Assembly (NCBI GenBank): GCA_964594775.1
Contig: CAZQNO010000003.1
Coordinates: 45,806 to 109,805, forward strand
Reading direction: 5' to 3'
Length of the DNA stretch: 64,000 nucleotides
Source: CAYFVU01 sp964594775
Lineage (GTDB): Bacteria; Spirochaetota; Spirochaetia; DSM-16054; Sediminispirochaetaceae
Position numbers and translations under genes: made by a program. How positions within the stretch are numbered: position 1 is the first letter of the stretch; the number at the start of each line of letters is the position of its first letter. The notes beneath the pieces were generated by a model. It was given only the letters and a program-made list of their open reading frames with translations, had not been told where the DNA came from and did no database searches. Positions 52,462 through 59,811 of the stretch are shown in pieces.

Positions 52462-53122
52462 GAGTCTATCCGCTCTTCCGATTTCTCTTCTGCTCTTCGA
52501 AATCGACAGGAGTTTCGCCGCATACCTGCGAAGGATCTTTCATGAGAGCGGAAACGTCGAGGTGATTGAGGGAGATTTTCTCTCCACATGGCGCCGCCTC
52601 AGGAAGGAGAGGGGAGAACCCTTCGGCATATTGGGAAATCTTCCCTACAATGCGGCATCACAGATAATTGCGGTCCTGCTGGAAGGCGGCATAAAAGCTG
52701 AGCGAATGGTGTTTACCGTGCAGCGTGAAGTGGCGATGAGAATGAACGCCGAGCCCGGCAGCACGGACTACAGCTCCTTTACCGTGCTCTGCGGTCTGCA
52801 TTGCAGCGTCGAGGATGCCGGCGACATCGCCGCCGGTTCCTTCTATCCGGCACCGAAGGTCGTCTCGCGGACCGTTGTCCTGAGGCCCCATCGACGTTAC
52901 GGCGAGAACGAACGGCAAATAGCAGGGGCTCTGGCGCGTGATGCCTTCTCCTCGCGCCGCAAGACAGTAAAAAATACGCTCAAGGCAGGAGAGACGGCGG
53001 CTCAGTTCGGCTACCAATGCATCGCTGCGGCAATGAAAGAGGCGGGAATCGATCCGGGTCTGCGAGGCGAGCGTCTTTCGGTGGGAGACTACGTAAAACT
53101 GGCAGAATGTATCAAAAGATGA
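52265..53122 (+). CDS. rsmA: 16S rRNA (adenine1518/1519-N6) dimethyltransferase
   Basis: KsgA: dimethylates two adjacent adenines in helix 45 of 16S rRNA with S-adenosylmethionine. It has RRFGQNFLINPGI at the start of the fold, SAM motif WEIGAGLGAMSES, and catalytic NLPYNAASQI (the NLPY motif). The length of 285 aa is usual. The ATG at 52265 has GGAGG four bases upstream, inside the comEC 3' extension. The C-terminal helical domain ends in a typical SVGDYVKLAECI segment. Also known as ksgA. Confidence 0.95.
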   Translation: MHRLESHDSPAQIERFLREEGLAPSRRFGQNFLINPGIREKILRLLDPPEGKCIWEIGAGLGAMSESLSALPISLLLFEIDRSFAAYLRRIFHESGNVEVIEGDFLSTWRRLRKERGEPFGILGNLPYNAASQIIAVLLEGGIKAERMVFTVQREVAMRMNAEPGSTDYSSFTVLCGLHCSVEDAGDIAAGSFYPAPKVVSRTVVLRPHRRYGENERQIAGALARDAFSSRRKTVKNTLKAGETAAQFGYQCIAAAMKEAGIDPGLRGERLSVGDYVKLAECIKR

Positions 53123-53139
53123 TTAATTCTCGAAACTGT

Positions 53140-53168
53140 TTGACGAGTAAATTTCCATTATCTATACT
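53140..53168 (+). promoter_or_regulatory. Strong sigma-70 promoter for the YD-repeat-like lipoprotein gene
   Basis: -35 TTGACG (53140-53145), exactly 17-base spacer, -10 TATACT (53163-53168). The predicted +1 is at about 53175, with a leader of about 22 nt that includes AAGGAG before the ATG at 53197. It lies in the short gap after rsmA. Confidence 0.75.
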
Positions 53169-53196
53169 TAGCATATACAAGGCAAGGAGTAGTTCG

Positions 53197-54090
53197 ATGA
53201 AGAGAATGAGAGTTGTTCTGCTTGCTCTGCTCACGGTCTGTCTTTCGGCACTGTTATTCAGCTGCGCGGGGGCACCGGAGGGAGTAGAAGCGGAGTCGGA
53301 AGTAGCTGCAAAAAAAACGGTAAAAAAGGAACAATCGAAATACAAAGAAGTACGTGAAAAGATACAGCTGGTAGAGAAGAAATCCTTCTACTATCCCGAT
53401 GGGGTCCTGGACCGCTACCGGATCTTTACCTATCCCGAAGGAAAACTCACCCTTTTGAAAGAGAATCTGTTTAATTCGGAGGATGAGCTGCAGGAACGCA
53501 TTTCCTACGAGTATAACGAGGGAGTGTGCAGTTCGAAGAGCAGCTTCGATGCGGAAGGTAAGCCGGTGAGCGTTCACCGCTACGCCTATGACGGTGACGG
53601 TAATCTCATCGAAGATACCCTGTATGACGGAGATGAAGAGGTTCAATCGATCTCGAAGTACGAGTATGACGATGCGGGCAGAAAAACCAAATGGAGCATC
53701 CACGAGGGCGGCGGGGCGCTTCTCGCCTATACCGTCTACAGCTACGAAAACGGTCTGAACACGAAGATCGAGAACTTCAGTCCCGGCGGGGAGCTGGACG
53801 ATTACTTTATCATCGAATACGGGAATAATGGGCAGAAGAAGAAAGAGACCTGGTACAAAGGATCGGGAGAAATCGAGGAGTACCGCCTCTACAGCTATGA
53901 AGAGGGTGCCTTGACGGAGGAGACGGTACACCGAAAGAACAATTCGGTAAAGCTGAAGATCCGCTTTCGCAACAATGAGATGGGTAATCCCGAAAAGACG
54001 GTGTACATGGACGGCGGAGACACTGTCCGTGAGCAGGTGGCCTTCGAATATATCGAACGGACGAGGATGCGCAAGGTTCAGGTCGAGTAA
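53197..54090 (+). CDS. Lipoprotein with YD/MORN-like beta repeats
   Basis: A 297-aa lipoprotein: signal peptide MKRMRVVLLALLTVCL with lipobox FSC, then a Lys/Glu-rich linker and a ladder of about ten ~20-residue repeats of the form YxY(D/E)xxGxxxxxxxY, for example RYAYDGDGNLIEDTLYDGDE and KYEYDDAGRKTKWSIHEGG. The spacing recalls RHS/YD repeats and the MORN-like YwqK family, which form beta solenoids. No toxin or nuclease C-terminus is attached. A strong promoter precedes it. The function is unknown; an envelope or surface role is inferred from the lipobox. Confidence 0.85.
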   Translation: MKRMRVVLLALLTVCLSALLFSCAGAPEGVEAESEVAAKKTVKKEQSKYKEVREKIQLVEKKSFYYPDGVLDRYRIFTYPEGKLTLLKENLFNSEDELQERISYEYNEGVCSSKSSFDAEGKPVSVHRYAYDGDGNLIEDTLYDGDEEVQSISKYEYDDAGRKTKWSIHEGGGALLAYTVYSYENGLNTKIENFSPGGELDDYFIIEYGNNGQKKKETWYKGSGEIEEYRLYSYEEGALTEETVHRKNNSVKLKIRFRNNEMGNPEKTVYMDGGDTVREQVAFEYIERTRMRKVQVE

Positions 54091-54106
54091 AGTGGGGGAG
54101 AAAACA

Positions 54107-55324
54107 ATGATGACTAGCAAAACGCGGACAATACTCGCAGGAATAATTCTTCTCTTGGCAGCGGCATCCTTCGTTTCTGCGAGCGAAGTCGCCGCAGTGT
54201 GGACACGACTCTACGGCCGTGCGCGTACCCTCGATCAGAAGTATCAGATCATGCTCAATATAGTTGAGCAGGACGGCAGGGATATGATTCCAATCCTTAT
54301 CGATGCCCTGGACGAACAGGTGACGAGTTTTGAAAATCCCCGCAGCAGCTCGGAAAAGCAGGAACAGATCAGGCTCATAAAGATGGTGGTAAAGGAGCTG
54401 GGAAATCTCAAGGCTCGGGATGCCGCCGATCTCGTCTGGCAGGTGCTGCAGTCTTCGGACGATGTGATCCTTCGGGGCGAAGCGATTCTTGCCCTTGGGA
54501 AGATGGGTACTCGGGCGTATGGAGAAGAGATGGCCCTTATGCTCCGTAATCTCAACTATGCCGGCGGCGAGGTGGATACGCAGAGGGAAAACGAAATCCT
54601 CGCTTACAGCCTGGTCAAGGCCTTTGAGCGTATCAAGCATGAGGCGGGTTTGGAGCATGTCTTTTTCGCCTCCGACGGTTGGTATTCTTCCCGCCGGGGG
54701 GTAAAAGAGGCGGCTAAGAAGGCCCTTCAGGCGATGACCGACGATCCGAGCGATATGCTCAAGCAGGTCATAATGACCAACGACAACTACAAATGGAAGC
54801 TCGCGGCACTGGAGGCTGAAGAGCGTTCAAGCGCTCCGGACCGGAGAAAGGCAGAATTGGCGGCCGAGGCCCTTGAAGAGGGCATCAGGCTCGATTGGAA
54901 GAATCTTGTGGAAAAGCGGCAGCTGAAGAGTCTTCGCGTTACTGCGCTGCGGATGCTTGCCGGCTATCCAAAGCCCGAATCCTCGACTCTCATTTCCAAC
55001 ATGGAGAGGATGTTGATCGATTATCGGCGGGAGCGCAGCTATGAGGAGGACGAGGTCCTCACTCTTCTCGAAACGATGGCCACCTTCAAGACCGATGAAA
55101 TGGGGGAAATCGTCTCCGAATTCCTCAAGTATCTCAATGAACGGAGAGAGTTCGGTCCGGTGAGTTCTCTGCGTATTGCTAGCCGGACGATACAGACGCT
55201 GGGAGAGATCGGCAGTATTCAGGGTATCGAAGAGCTCACCCTGGTAAAGCTCTCGCAATACTGGGAGCGGGCCATTCGTGTGCAAGCCGATGCTGCCCTC
55301 AAGACGATACAAGCCGGCAATTGA
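54107..55324 (+). CDS. Exported HEAT-repeat protein (paralogue 2)
   Basis: A 405-aa exported protein with signal peptide (MMTSKTRTILAGIILLLAAA) and HEAT-type helical repeats, for example DDVILRGEAILALGKMGTRA at about residues 120-139. The last repeat (TLGEIGSIQGIEELTLVKLS) matches the C-terminus of the gene at 49542. GGGGGAG stands before the ATG; an upstream frame start inside the previous gene gives a non-coding-like leader. It lies 16 bases after the repeat lipoprotein and is probably co-transcribed with it. Its convergent neighbour is pta. Confidence 0.85.
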   Translation: MMTSKTRTILAGIILLLAAASFVSASEVAAVWTRLYGRARTLDQKYQIMLNIVEQDGRDMIPILIDALDEQVTSFENPRSSSEKQEQIRLIKMVVKELGNLKARDAADLVWQVLQSSDDVILRGEAILALGKMGTRAYGEEMALMLRNLNYAGGEVDTQRENEILAYSLVKAFERIKHEAGLEHVFFASDGWYSSRRGVKEAAKKALQAMTDDPSDMLKQVIMTNDNYKWKLAALEAEERSSAPDRRKAELAAEALEEGIRLDWKNLVEKRQLKSLRVTALRMLAGYPKPESSTLISNMERMLIDYRRERSYEEDEVLTLLETMATFKTDEMGEIVSEFLKYLNERREFGPVSSLRIASRTIQTLGEIGSIQGIEELTLVKLSQYWERAIRVQADAALKTIQAGN

Positions 55325-55346
55325 GGCGGCCTTGCCCGCGTGAAAC

Positions 55347-56342
55347 TTATTTCGCCTGCACCAGCGTGATCGCCGAGGTGGTTACGATGTCTTCGACGCT
55401 GCAGCCTCGGGAGAGATCGCTTACCGGTTTCGCAAAACCCTGGAGAATGGGACCGTAGGCTTCCGCGCCGGCGAAACGCTGGGCGAGCTTGTAGCCGATA
55501 TTTCCGGCCTGAAGATCGGGAAATATCAGTACGTTGGCGCGGCCTGCAACCTTTGAGTCGGGGGCCTTCTTTTTCCCTATGCTTTCGATCATTGCCGCAT
55601 CGAGCTGGAGCTCACCGTCCATCATGATGTCGGGGCGTTTCTCCTGGGCGATTTTAAGGGCTTGGACGACCTTGTCGACATTGGGATGGCTCGCCGAACC
55701 CTTCGTCGAGAAGGAAAGGAAGGCGGTGACCGGTTCGGTTTCCAAAAAGGTCTTGAAGGAATCGGACGCGGCTATGGCGATTTCGGCCAGCTGCTCCGCC
55801 GTGGGATCGGGAATGGTCGCACCGTCGGAAAATACCACGTTTCCCTCCGCCCCCCACTTTGGATCGGCGAAGGCCATCACAAAGGCGCTGGAGGCGTACT
55901 TCGTTCCCTCTCTGGTCTTGATGATGGTCATAGCCGCCCGCAGTACGTTCGCCGTTGAGTTTTCCGCTCCGGCAACCATGCCGTCGACGATTGCCCGCCG
56001 CACCATCATGGCGCCCCAGTTGAGATTGTCGACGATTTTCTTCTCCGCCTCTTCTCTGCTCAACCCCTTGTGCTTGCGAAGCGCGTAATATTCGTCGGCG
56101 AAGCGGGCGAGGTTTTCGGCATTTCCCGGTTCCTCTATGCGGATCCCGGAAAGATCGACTCCGGCCTTTGCCGCGGCATCATTCACCTCGCCGCGTTTTC
56201 CTACAAGGACCACCTCGGAGGCGATCTTCTCGTCGACGATGATCCTCGCGGCATTGAGGGTCCGCTCTTCGGTGGATTCGGGAAGAACGAGGCGTTTGCC
56301 CATTTGTTTGGCTTTTTTCTTCATTTTTTCTGAAAAATTCAT
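55347..56342 (-). CDS. pta: Phosphate acetyltransferase
   Basis: Converts acetyl-CoA and phosphate to acetyl phosphate for acetate fermentation and ATP generation via acetate kinase. The family N-terminus MNFSEKMKKKAKQMGKRLVL, the PESTEERTL block, and the C-terminal substrate region (VLIFPDLQAGNIGYKLAQR) are all recognisable. At 331 aa it is the short single-domain Pta class. The start is ATG 56342 with GGAG 5 bases upstream; a GTG two codons earlier is also in frame. No ackA is within the window. Confidence 0.95.
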   Translation of the reverse strand: MNFSEKMKKKAKQMGKRLVLPESTEERTLNAARIIVDEKIASEVVLVGKRGEVNDAAAKAGVDLSGIRIEEPGNAENLARFADEYYALRKHKGLSREEAEKKIVDNLNWGAMMVRRAIVDGMVAGAENSTANVLRAAMTIIKTREGTKYASSAFVMAFADPKWGAEGNVVFSDGATIPDPTAEQLAEIAIAASDSFKTFLETEPVTAFLSFSTKGSASHPNVDKVVQALKIAQEKRPDIMMDGELQLDAAMIESIGKKKAPDSKVAGRANVLIFPDLQAGNIGYKLAQRFAGAEAYGPILQGFAKPVSDLSRGCSVEDIVTTSAITLVQAK

Positions 56343-56403
56343 ATACACTCCTTTTGCGGTGTTTTATCTGCTGCTGCCGTTATTGTAACGAATTTTTTTT
56401 TTC

Positions 56404-56409
56404 TATACT
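56404..56409 (+). promoter_or_regulatory. -10 element for tyrA
   Basis: TATACT at 56404-56409 after a T-run, 9 bases before the ATG at 56419. No Shine-Dalgarno sequence (the gap reads ATCTCCGCC). The predicted leader is about 3 nt. The -35 is weak. Confidence 0.4.
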
Positions 56410-56418
56410 ATCTCCGCC

Positions 56419-57144
56419 ATGAGAGTCGGAATATACGGTTTGGGGCGCTTCGGCGCATTTTGGGCAAAAATGCTGATGAGCAGGTTCGAAGTCGTGGGGT
56501 ATAACCGTTCGAAGAGCCGGCCGGTGGCGGAGGAGATATCGGTCTGCTCGGAAGAAGAGGTGCTGCAGTCCGACGTTCTCTTTCTCTGTGTTTCTATCTC
56601 TTCCTTCGAAGCGGTCGTCGAACGGATAGCGCCGATGCTCGGGAGGGACACTCTGGTTTTCGATACCTGTTCGGTTAAGGTGCATCCCGCCGAGATCATG
56701 CAAAAGAAGCTTCCGCAGAGCAGCGAGATTATCGCCTGTCACCCGATGTTCGGTCCGGATTCGGCCCGGGAAGGTTTGGATGCGCTGCCTATTGTCTTCT
56801 GTCCGGTCCATGCGAAAAAAGAGAGTATCGACTACTGGCGGTCGGTCTTTCAGGAGTACCGCTTGCGGGTCATCGAGATGAGCCCCGACGAGCACGACCG
56901 AAAGGCGGCGTATACCCAGGGAGTGACCCACTTTGTCGGGAGGGTCCTCGAGTTTCTCAAGCTGGAAGAGAGCGAAATGGGGACGGTGGGGTATCACAAG
57001 CTCCTCGATATTGTAGAACAAACCTGCAACGATCCGATGCAGCTTTTTCTCGATTTGCAGCGGTATAATCCCCACACAAAAGAGATGCGGGATGATGTCT
57101 ATACGGCTTTCAAGGAGACCCTCGCAAAACTCGATGTTCGGTGA
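56419..57144 (+). CDS. tyrA: Prephenate dehydrogenase (TyrA family)
   Basis: NAD(P)-dependent oxidative decarboxylase that makes 4-hydroxyphenylpyruvate for tyrosine synthesis from chorismate-derived prephenate. The Rossmann motif GLGRFG begins at residue 7, and the substrate block HPMFGPDSAREG is conserved. At 241 aa it is a short form lacking any ACT or chorismate mutase domain. The aroC gene in this window supplies chorismate, so the pathway is partly local. Arogenate specificity cannot be excluded. The start has no ribosome-binding site. Confidence 0.88.
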   Translation: MRVGIYGLGRFGAFWAKMLMSRFEVVGYNRSKSRPVAEEISVCSEEEVLQSDVLFLCVSISSFEAVVERIAPMLGRDTLVFDTCSVKVHPAEIMQKKLPQSSEIIACHPMFGPDSAREGLDALPIVFCPVHAKKESIDYWRSVFQEYRLRVIEMSPDEHDRKAAYTQGVTHFVGRVLEFLKLEESEMGTVGYHKLLDIVEQTCNDPMQLFLDLQRYNPHTKEMRDDVYTAFKETLAKLDVR

Positions 57145-57193
57145 GCGGCATCGGCAAACTCTTTATCTAGTGAAGGCCAAAAGCCGGCCTCTA

Positions 57194-57222
57194 TTGACAG
57201 CGCTTTTTTGGAGCGATAGGAT
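57194..57222 (+). promoter_or_regulatory. Sigma-70 promoter for the bactofilin operon
   Basis: -35 TTGACA (57194-57199, perfect consensus), 17-base spacer, -10 TAGGAT (57217-57222). The predicted leader to the ATG at 57246 is about 17 nt and carries GGGGAGGGAG. A short GC hairpin (AGGCC 57174-57178 with GGCCT 57186-57190) precedes it after tyrA but has no T-run. Confidence 0.65.
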
Positions 57223-57245
57223 GAGCCGGAAAGGGGAGGGAGCGA

Positions 57246-57644
57246 ATGTCGGATGTACAGATTCGAGAGATAGACGAGAGTGATATCGTTACTATCCTTG
57301 CCGAAGATATTGAATTCAACGGGAACATGAGTTTTGACGACTCGCTTATGGTCAAGGGACACTTCAAGGGTGATATCAAGGCCCGGGGAGATCTCTATGT
57401 AGACAGGGACGCTTACGTGGAGGCCCGCGTAGAGGCAAATATTGTTTCGCTAAAAGGAAAGGTAAAGGGAAACGTTTACGCCCATACGCGGGTGGAGCTT
57501 TTTACATCCGCCATGGTAGACGGCGACATCACTGCCCCCGACGTAATAATGGAGAGCGGCTGCCGTTTCAACGGCATTTGTAAGATGGAATCGCCGGGAA
57601 AGAAGACGGCTCCGAAGGTAGTGGTGGAGGAGAAGCAGGTATGA
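57246..57644 (+). CDS. Bactofilin
   Basis: Cytoskeletal beta-helix protein of 132 aa that polymerises without nucleotide and can shape the cell. The DUF583 core runs from about residue 17 to 115, with six-residue rungs such as GHFKGDIKARGDLYVDRDAY and VEANIVSLKGKVKGNVYAH; both ends are short, disordered and charged. It lies under a consensus promoter. The stop overlaps the ATG of the TPR gene by 4 bases, so the two are translated together. In a helical spirochaete, a shape role is a natural guess. Confidence 0.93.
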   Translation: MSDVQIREIDESDIVTILAEDIEFNGNMSFDDSLMVKGHFKGDIKARGDLYVDRDAYVEARVEANIVSLKGKVKGNVYAHTRVELFTSAMVDGDITAPDVIMESGCRFNGICKMESPGKKTAPKVVVEEKQV

Positions 57645-58279
57645 AAAAGAGAAAAATTACGATGCTGCTCGTTGCAGCGTTTCTGCTGGCGGGCACCGGC
57701 ACCGGCTTCGCCCAGAACAAGCCCGATGCCTTGAAACTCTATAACGGCGGCGAGTTTGATGCGGCGATGGAGGTCTGCCTCAACGAGATAGAGGCGATGC
57801 CGAGGAACATGGACTCCTATGCCGTCCTCTGCTGGAGTCTCATCCGGCTCGGACGCTACGACGAGGCCTATAAATACGCCCAACAGGGCTTGAAGATTTC
57901 CCGTTACGATGCGCGGCTGGTGGAAGTGGTGGGAGAGGTTCACTACTACAAGGGAAACAACCTCGAGGCCCTCAAATGGTTCGAGGAGTACAGCGTTCTG
58001 GCACCGACGGGACCGAGGATCGATTCGGTCTACTACTTCATGGGAGAGATCTTCATCCGCATCGGCGAATACCATCACGCCGACATCGCCTTTACCACGG
58101 CGGTCTACCACACTTCATCGGTGGCCCGTTGGTGGGCCCGCTTGGGCTACTCGAGGGAGATGGCCGAAAATTACCGGCACGCGGTAAACGCCTACGACCA
58201 GGCCCTGCGGCTCAATCCCAACCTTACCGACGCGGTGCGGGGCAGGCAGCGGGCCGAGGAAAAGCTGAAAGAGGGATGA
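57641..58279 (+). CDS. Exported TPR protein of the bactofilin operon
   Basis: A 212-aa protein with a signal peptide (MKKRKITMLLVAAFLLAGTG) and at least four TPRs, e.g. DSYAVLCWSLIRLGRYDEAY and DAFDQALRLNPN-like NAYDQALRLNPNLTDA near the C-terminus. It should be periplasmic. The ATG overlaps the bactofilin stop and its own stop overlaps the mtaB start (ATGA at 58276), making a tightly coupled trio. Periplasmic TPR proteins often organise envelope enzymes. A partnership with bactofilin across the inner membrane would need a bridging protein and is only suggested by the linkage. Confidence 0.85.
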   Translation: MKKRKITMLLVAAFLLAGTGTGFAQNKPDALKLYNGGEFDAAMEVCLNEIEAMPRNMDSYAVLCWSLIRLGRYDEAYKYAQQGLKISRYDARLVEVVGEVHYYKGNNLEALKWFEEYSVLAPTGPRIDSVYYFMGEIFIRIGEYHHADIAFTTAVYHTSSVARWWARLGYSREMAENYRHAVNAYDQALRLNPNLTDAVRGRQRAEEKLKEG

Positions 58280-59631
58280 GGGCGGCTTTCTACACGCTCG
58301 GCTGCAAGCTCAATCAGAGCGAGAGCGAGGCCCTGGCCGCCGCATTTACGGGCCGGGGTCTTTTTATTGTCCCCCCAAGCGAGAAAGCGGACATCTACCT
58401 CTTCAACACCTGCACGGTCACCAGCATGGCGGAGCAGAAGGCTCGACGGATCATCCGAAAGACGGCCAGGGAGCATCCCGAGGCGGTGCTGCTGGTAACC
58501 GGCTGCTATGCCCAGCTCGAGCCGGAGGAGGCGGCGGGGCTTGCAGACAAGGTGGTGGTGGTCGGCCAGCAGGAGAAGGACATCCTCCTCGACCTCCCCG
58601 GCTGTTTGGCCGAGCGGTTCGGCGGTACCGAAGGAACTGCAAGAGCGCTGTGTGCCGACGATGTTCGTCGATGCATCGCCAAGTTTTTCAGCTCGGACGA
58701 ATCCGCCGGTGTGAGAAGTCCCTTCCGCTTCGATGCGGTGCTCCAGGAGTTTCACTCCCGCGCCTTTCTCAAGATCCAGGACGGCTGCGACCGAAGCTGC
58801 GCCTACTGCCGCGTACCGCTTGCCAGGGGCCGATCGGTGAGCCTTCCAGGCGGCGAGATCATTGCGCGCGCACTGCGGCTCGAGAGGGCCGATTATCGGG
58901 AAATTGTGCTCACCGGAGTCAATATCAGCGATTATCGGGACCCCGAAATCGACGGCTTGCCGAGGCTCATTCAAAAACTGACCGATGCTTTGAAAAGTGC
59001 ACGGGTCCGCCTCTCCAGCCTCGAACCGGAGATGGTGACGAAGAGATTTCTCGAGGCGGCGGCTCATCCTTCGGTCTGTCCGCATTTTCATCTCTCCGTC
59101 CAGTCCGGCTCCGATTCGGTATTGGCATCCGTCGGCAGGACCTACGGGCGTGAACGGGTGCTCAGGGCCGCAGAAATGCTCAGAGAGGTCAAGGACGACC
59201 CCTTTATTGCCGCCGATATCATCACCGGACTTCCCGGTGAGTCGGAGGAGGACTTCGAGGCTACACGAAGGCTCGTAGAGAGCGGTGACTTCAGCAGTCT
59301 TCATGTTTTTCCCTATTCTCCCCGGCCGGGGACCCGCCTCTATCGGGATCACGGAAAACCGGTCCCGGAGAGGACCGCCGGAGAGCGGGCGAAGGTCCTG
59401 CAGGAGCTTTCCCGGTGCGGATATGAGAACTATCTTAAGCGTTGGGAGGGAAGAGTTGTCAAGGTGATCCTCGATCGACGAAGCGAGGGGGGGGCGTGGA
59501 GCGGGGTGGCGGAAAACTACCTTCATCTATTGGTCAACGGTATTCCAAAATCGCGTGCACGGAGGGCAGAGCTCTTCGAGGCGCGCATCGACGGTATCGA
59601 ACCGGAGATGCCGACGGCGGTATTTCTTTGA
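58276..59631 (+). CDS. mtaB: tRNA t6A37 methylthiotransferase MtaB
   Basis: Radical-SAM methylthiotransferase that converts t6A to ms2t6A at tRNA position 37. The N-terminal iron-sulfur cysteines are Cys10 (TLGCKLNQSE), Cys46 (FNTCTVTS) and Cys77 (VTGCYAQ); the radical SAM cluster is Cys171, Cys175 and Cys178 in GCDRSCAYCR; a TRAM domain ends the protein. TLGCKLNQ and the 451-aa length fit MtaB better than MiaB or RimO. I start it at 58276 for the ATGA overlap with the TPR gene; a longer frame within that gene is Arg/Pro/Gly-rich and not real. Confidence 0.93.
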   Translation: MRAAFYTLGCKLNQSESEALAAAFTGRGLFIVPPSEKADIYLFNTCTVTSMAEQKARRIIRKTAREHPEAVLLVTGCYAQLEPEEAAGLADKVVVVGQQEKDILLDLPGCLAERFGGTEGTARALCADDVRRCIAKFFSSDESAGVRSPFRFDAVLQEFHSRAFLKIQDGCDRSCAYCRVPLARGRSVSLPGGEIIARALRLERADYREIVLTGVNISDYRDPEIDGLPRLIQKLTDALKSARVRLSSLEPEMVTKRFLEAAAHPSVCPHFHLSVQSGSDSVLASVGRTYGRERVLRAAEMLREVKDDPFIAADIITGLPGESEEDFEATRRLVESGDFSSLHVFPYSPRPGTRLYRDHGKPVPERTAGERAKVLQELSRCGYENYLKRWEGRVVKVILDRRSEGGAWSGVAENYLHLLVNGIPKSRARRAELFEARIDGIEPEMPTAVFL

Positions 59632-59693
59632 GCGGCGGGCGGCGGTGAGCCGATATTGTGCTTCCTCTAACGAGGAATAATAGAAAAAATAGA

Positions 59694-59763
59694 GTTATAG
59701 TAAAAATTAGTAAAAGATTTTTAGAAATTTGTATTCTCATTTTCCATGCGTTATAGTAAAAAT
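59694..59763 (+). repeat. Two exact 14-bp direct repeats in the AT-rich promoter region
   Basis: GTTATAGTAAAAAT occurs at 59694-59707 and again at 59750-59763, 56 bases apart, about five or more DNA turns. Both copies contain a TATAGT box; only the second has a matching -35. The 180-base gap (59632-59811) holds these, a small hairpin (TTCCTC/GAGGAA, 59662-59677), the promoter and an AGGAGG site, and no gene. Confidence 0.6.
59729..59757 (+). promoter_or_regulatory. Promoter for the first lipoprotein-barrel module
   Basis: -35 TTGTAT (59729-59734), 17-base spacer, -10 TATAGT (59752-59757). The predicted +1 is at about 59764, with a leader of about 48 nt containing AGGAGG six bases before the GTG at 59812. 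Confidence 0.55.
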
Positions 59764-59811
59764 GACTGGCCTAAACCGATAAGAGCCGTCGGATCTCTCA
59801 AGGAGGAAGCG

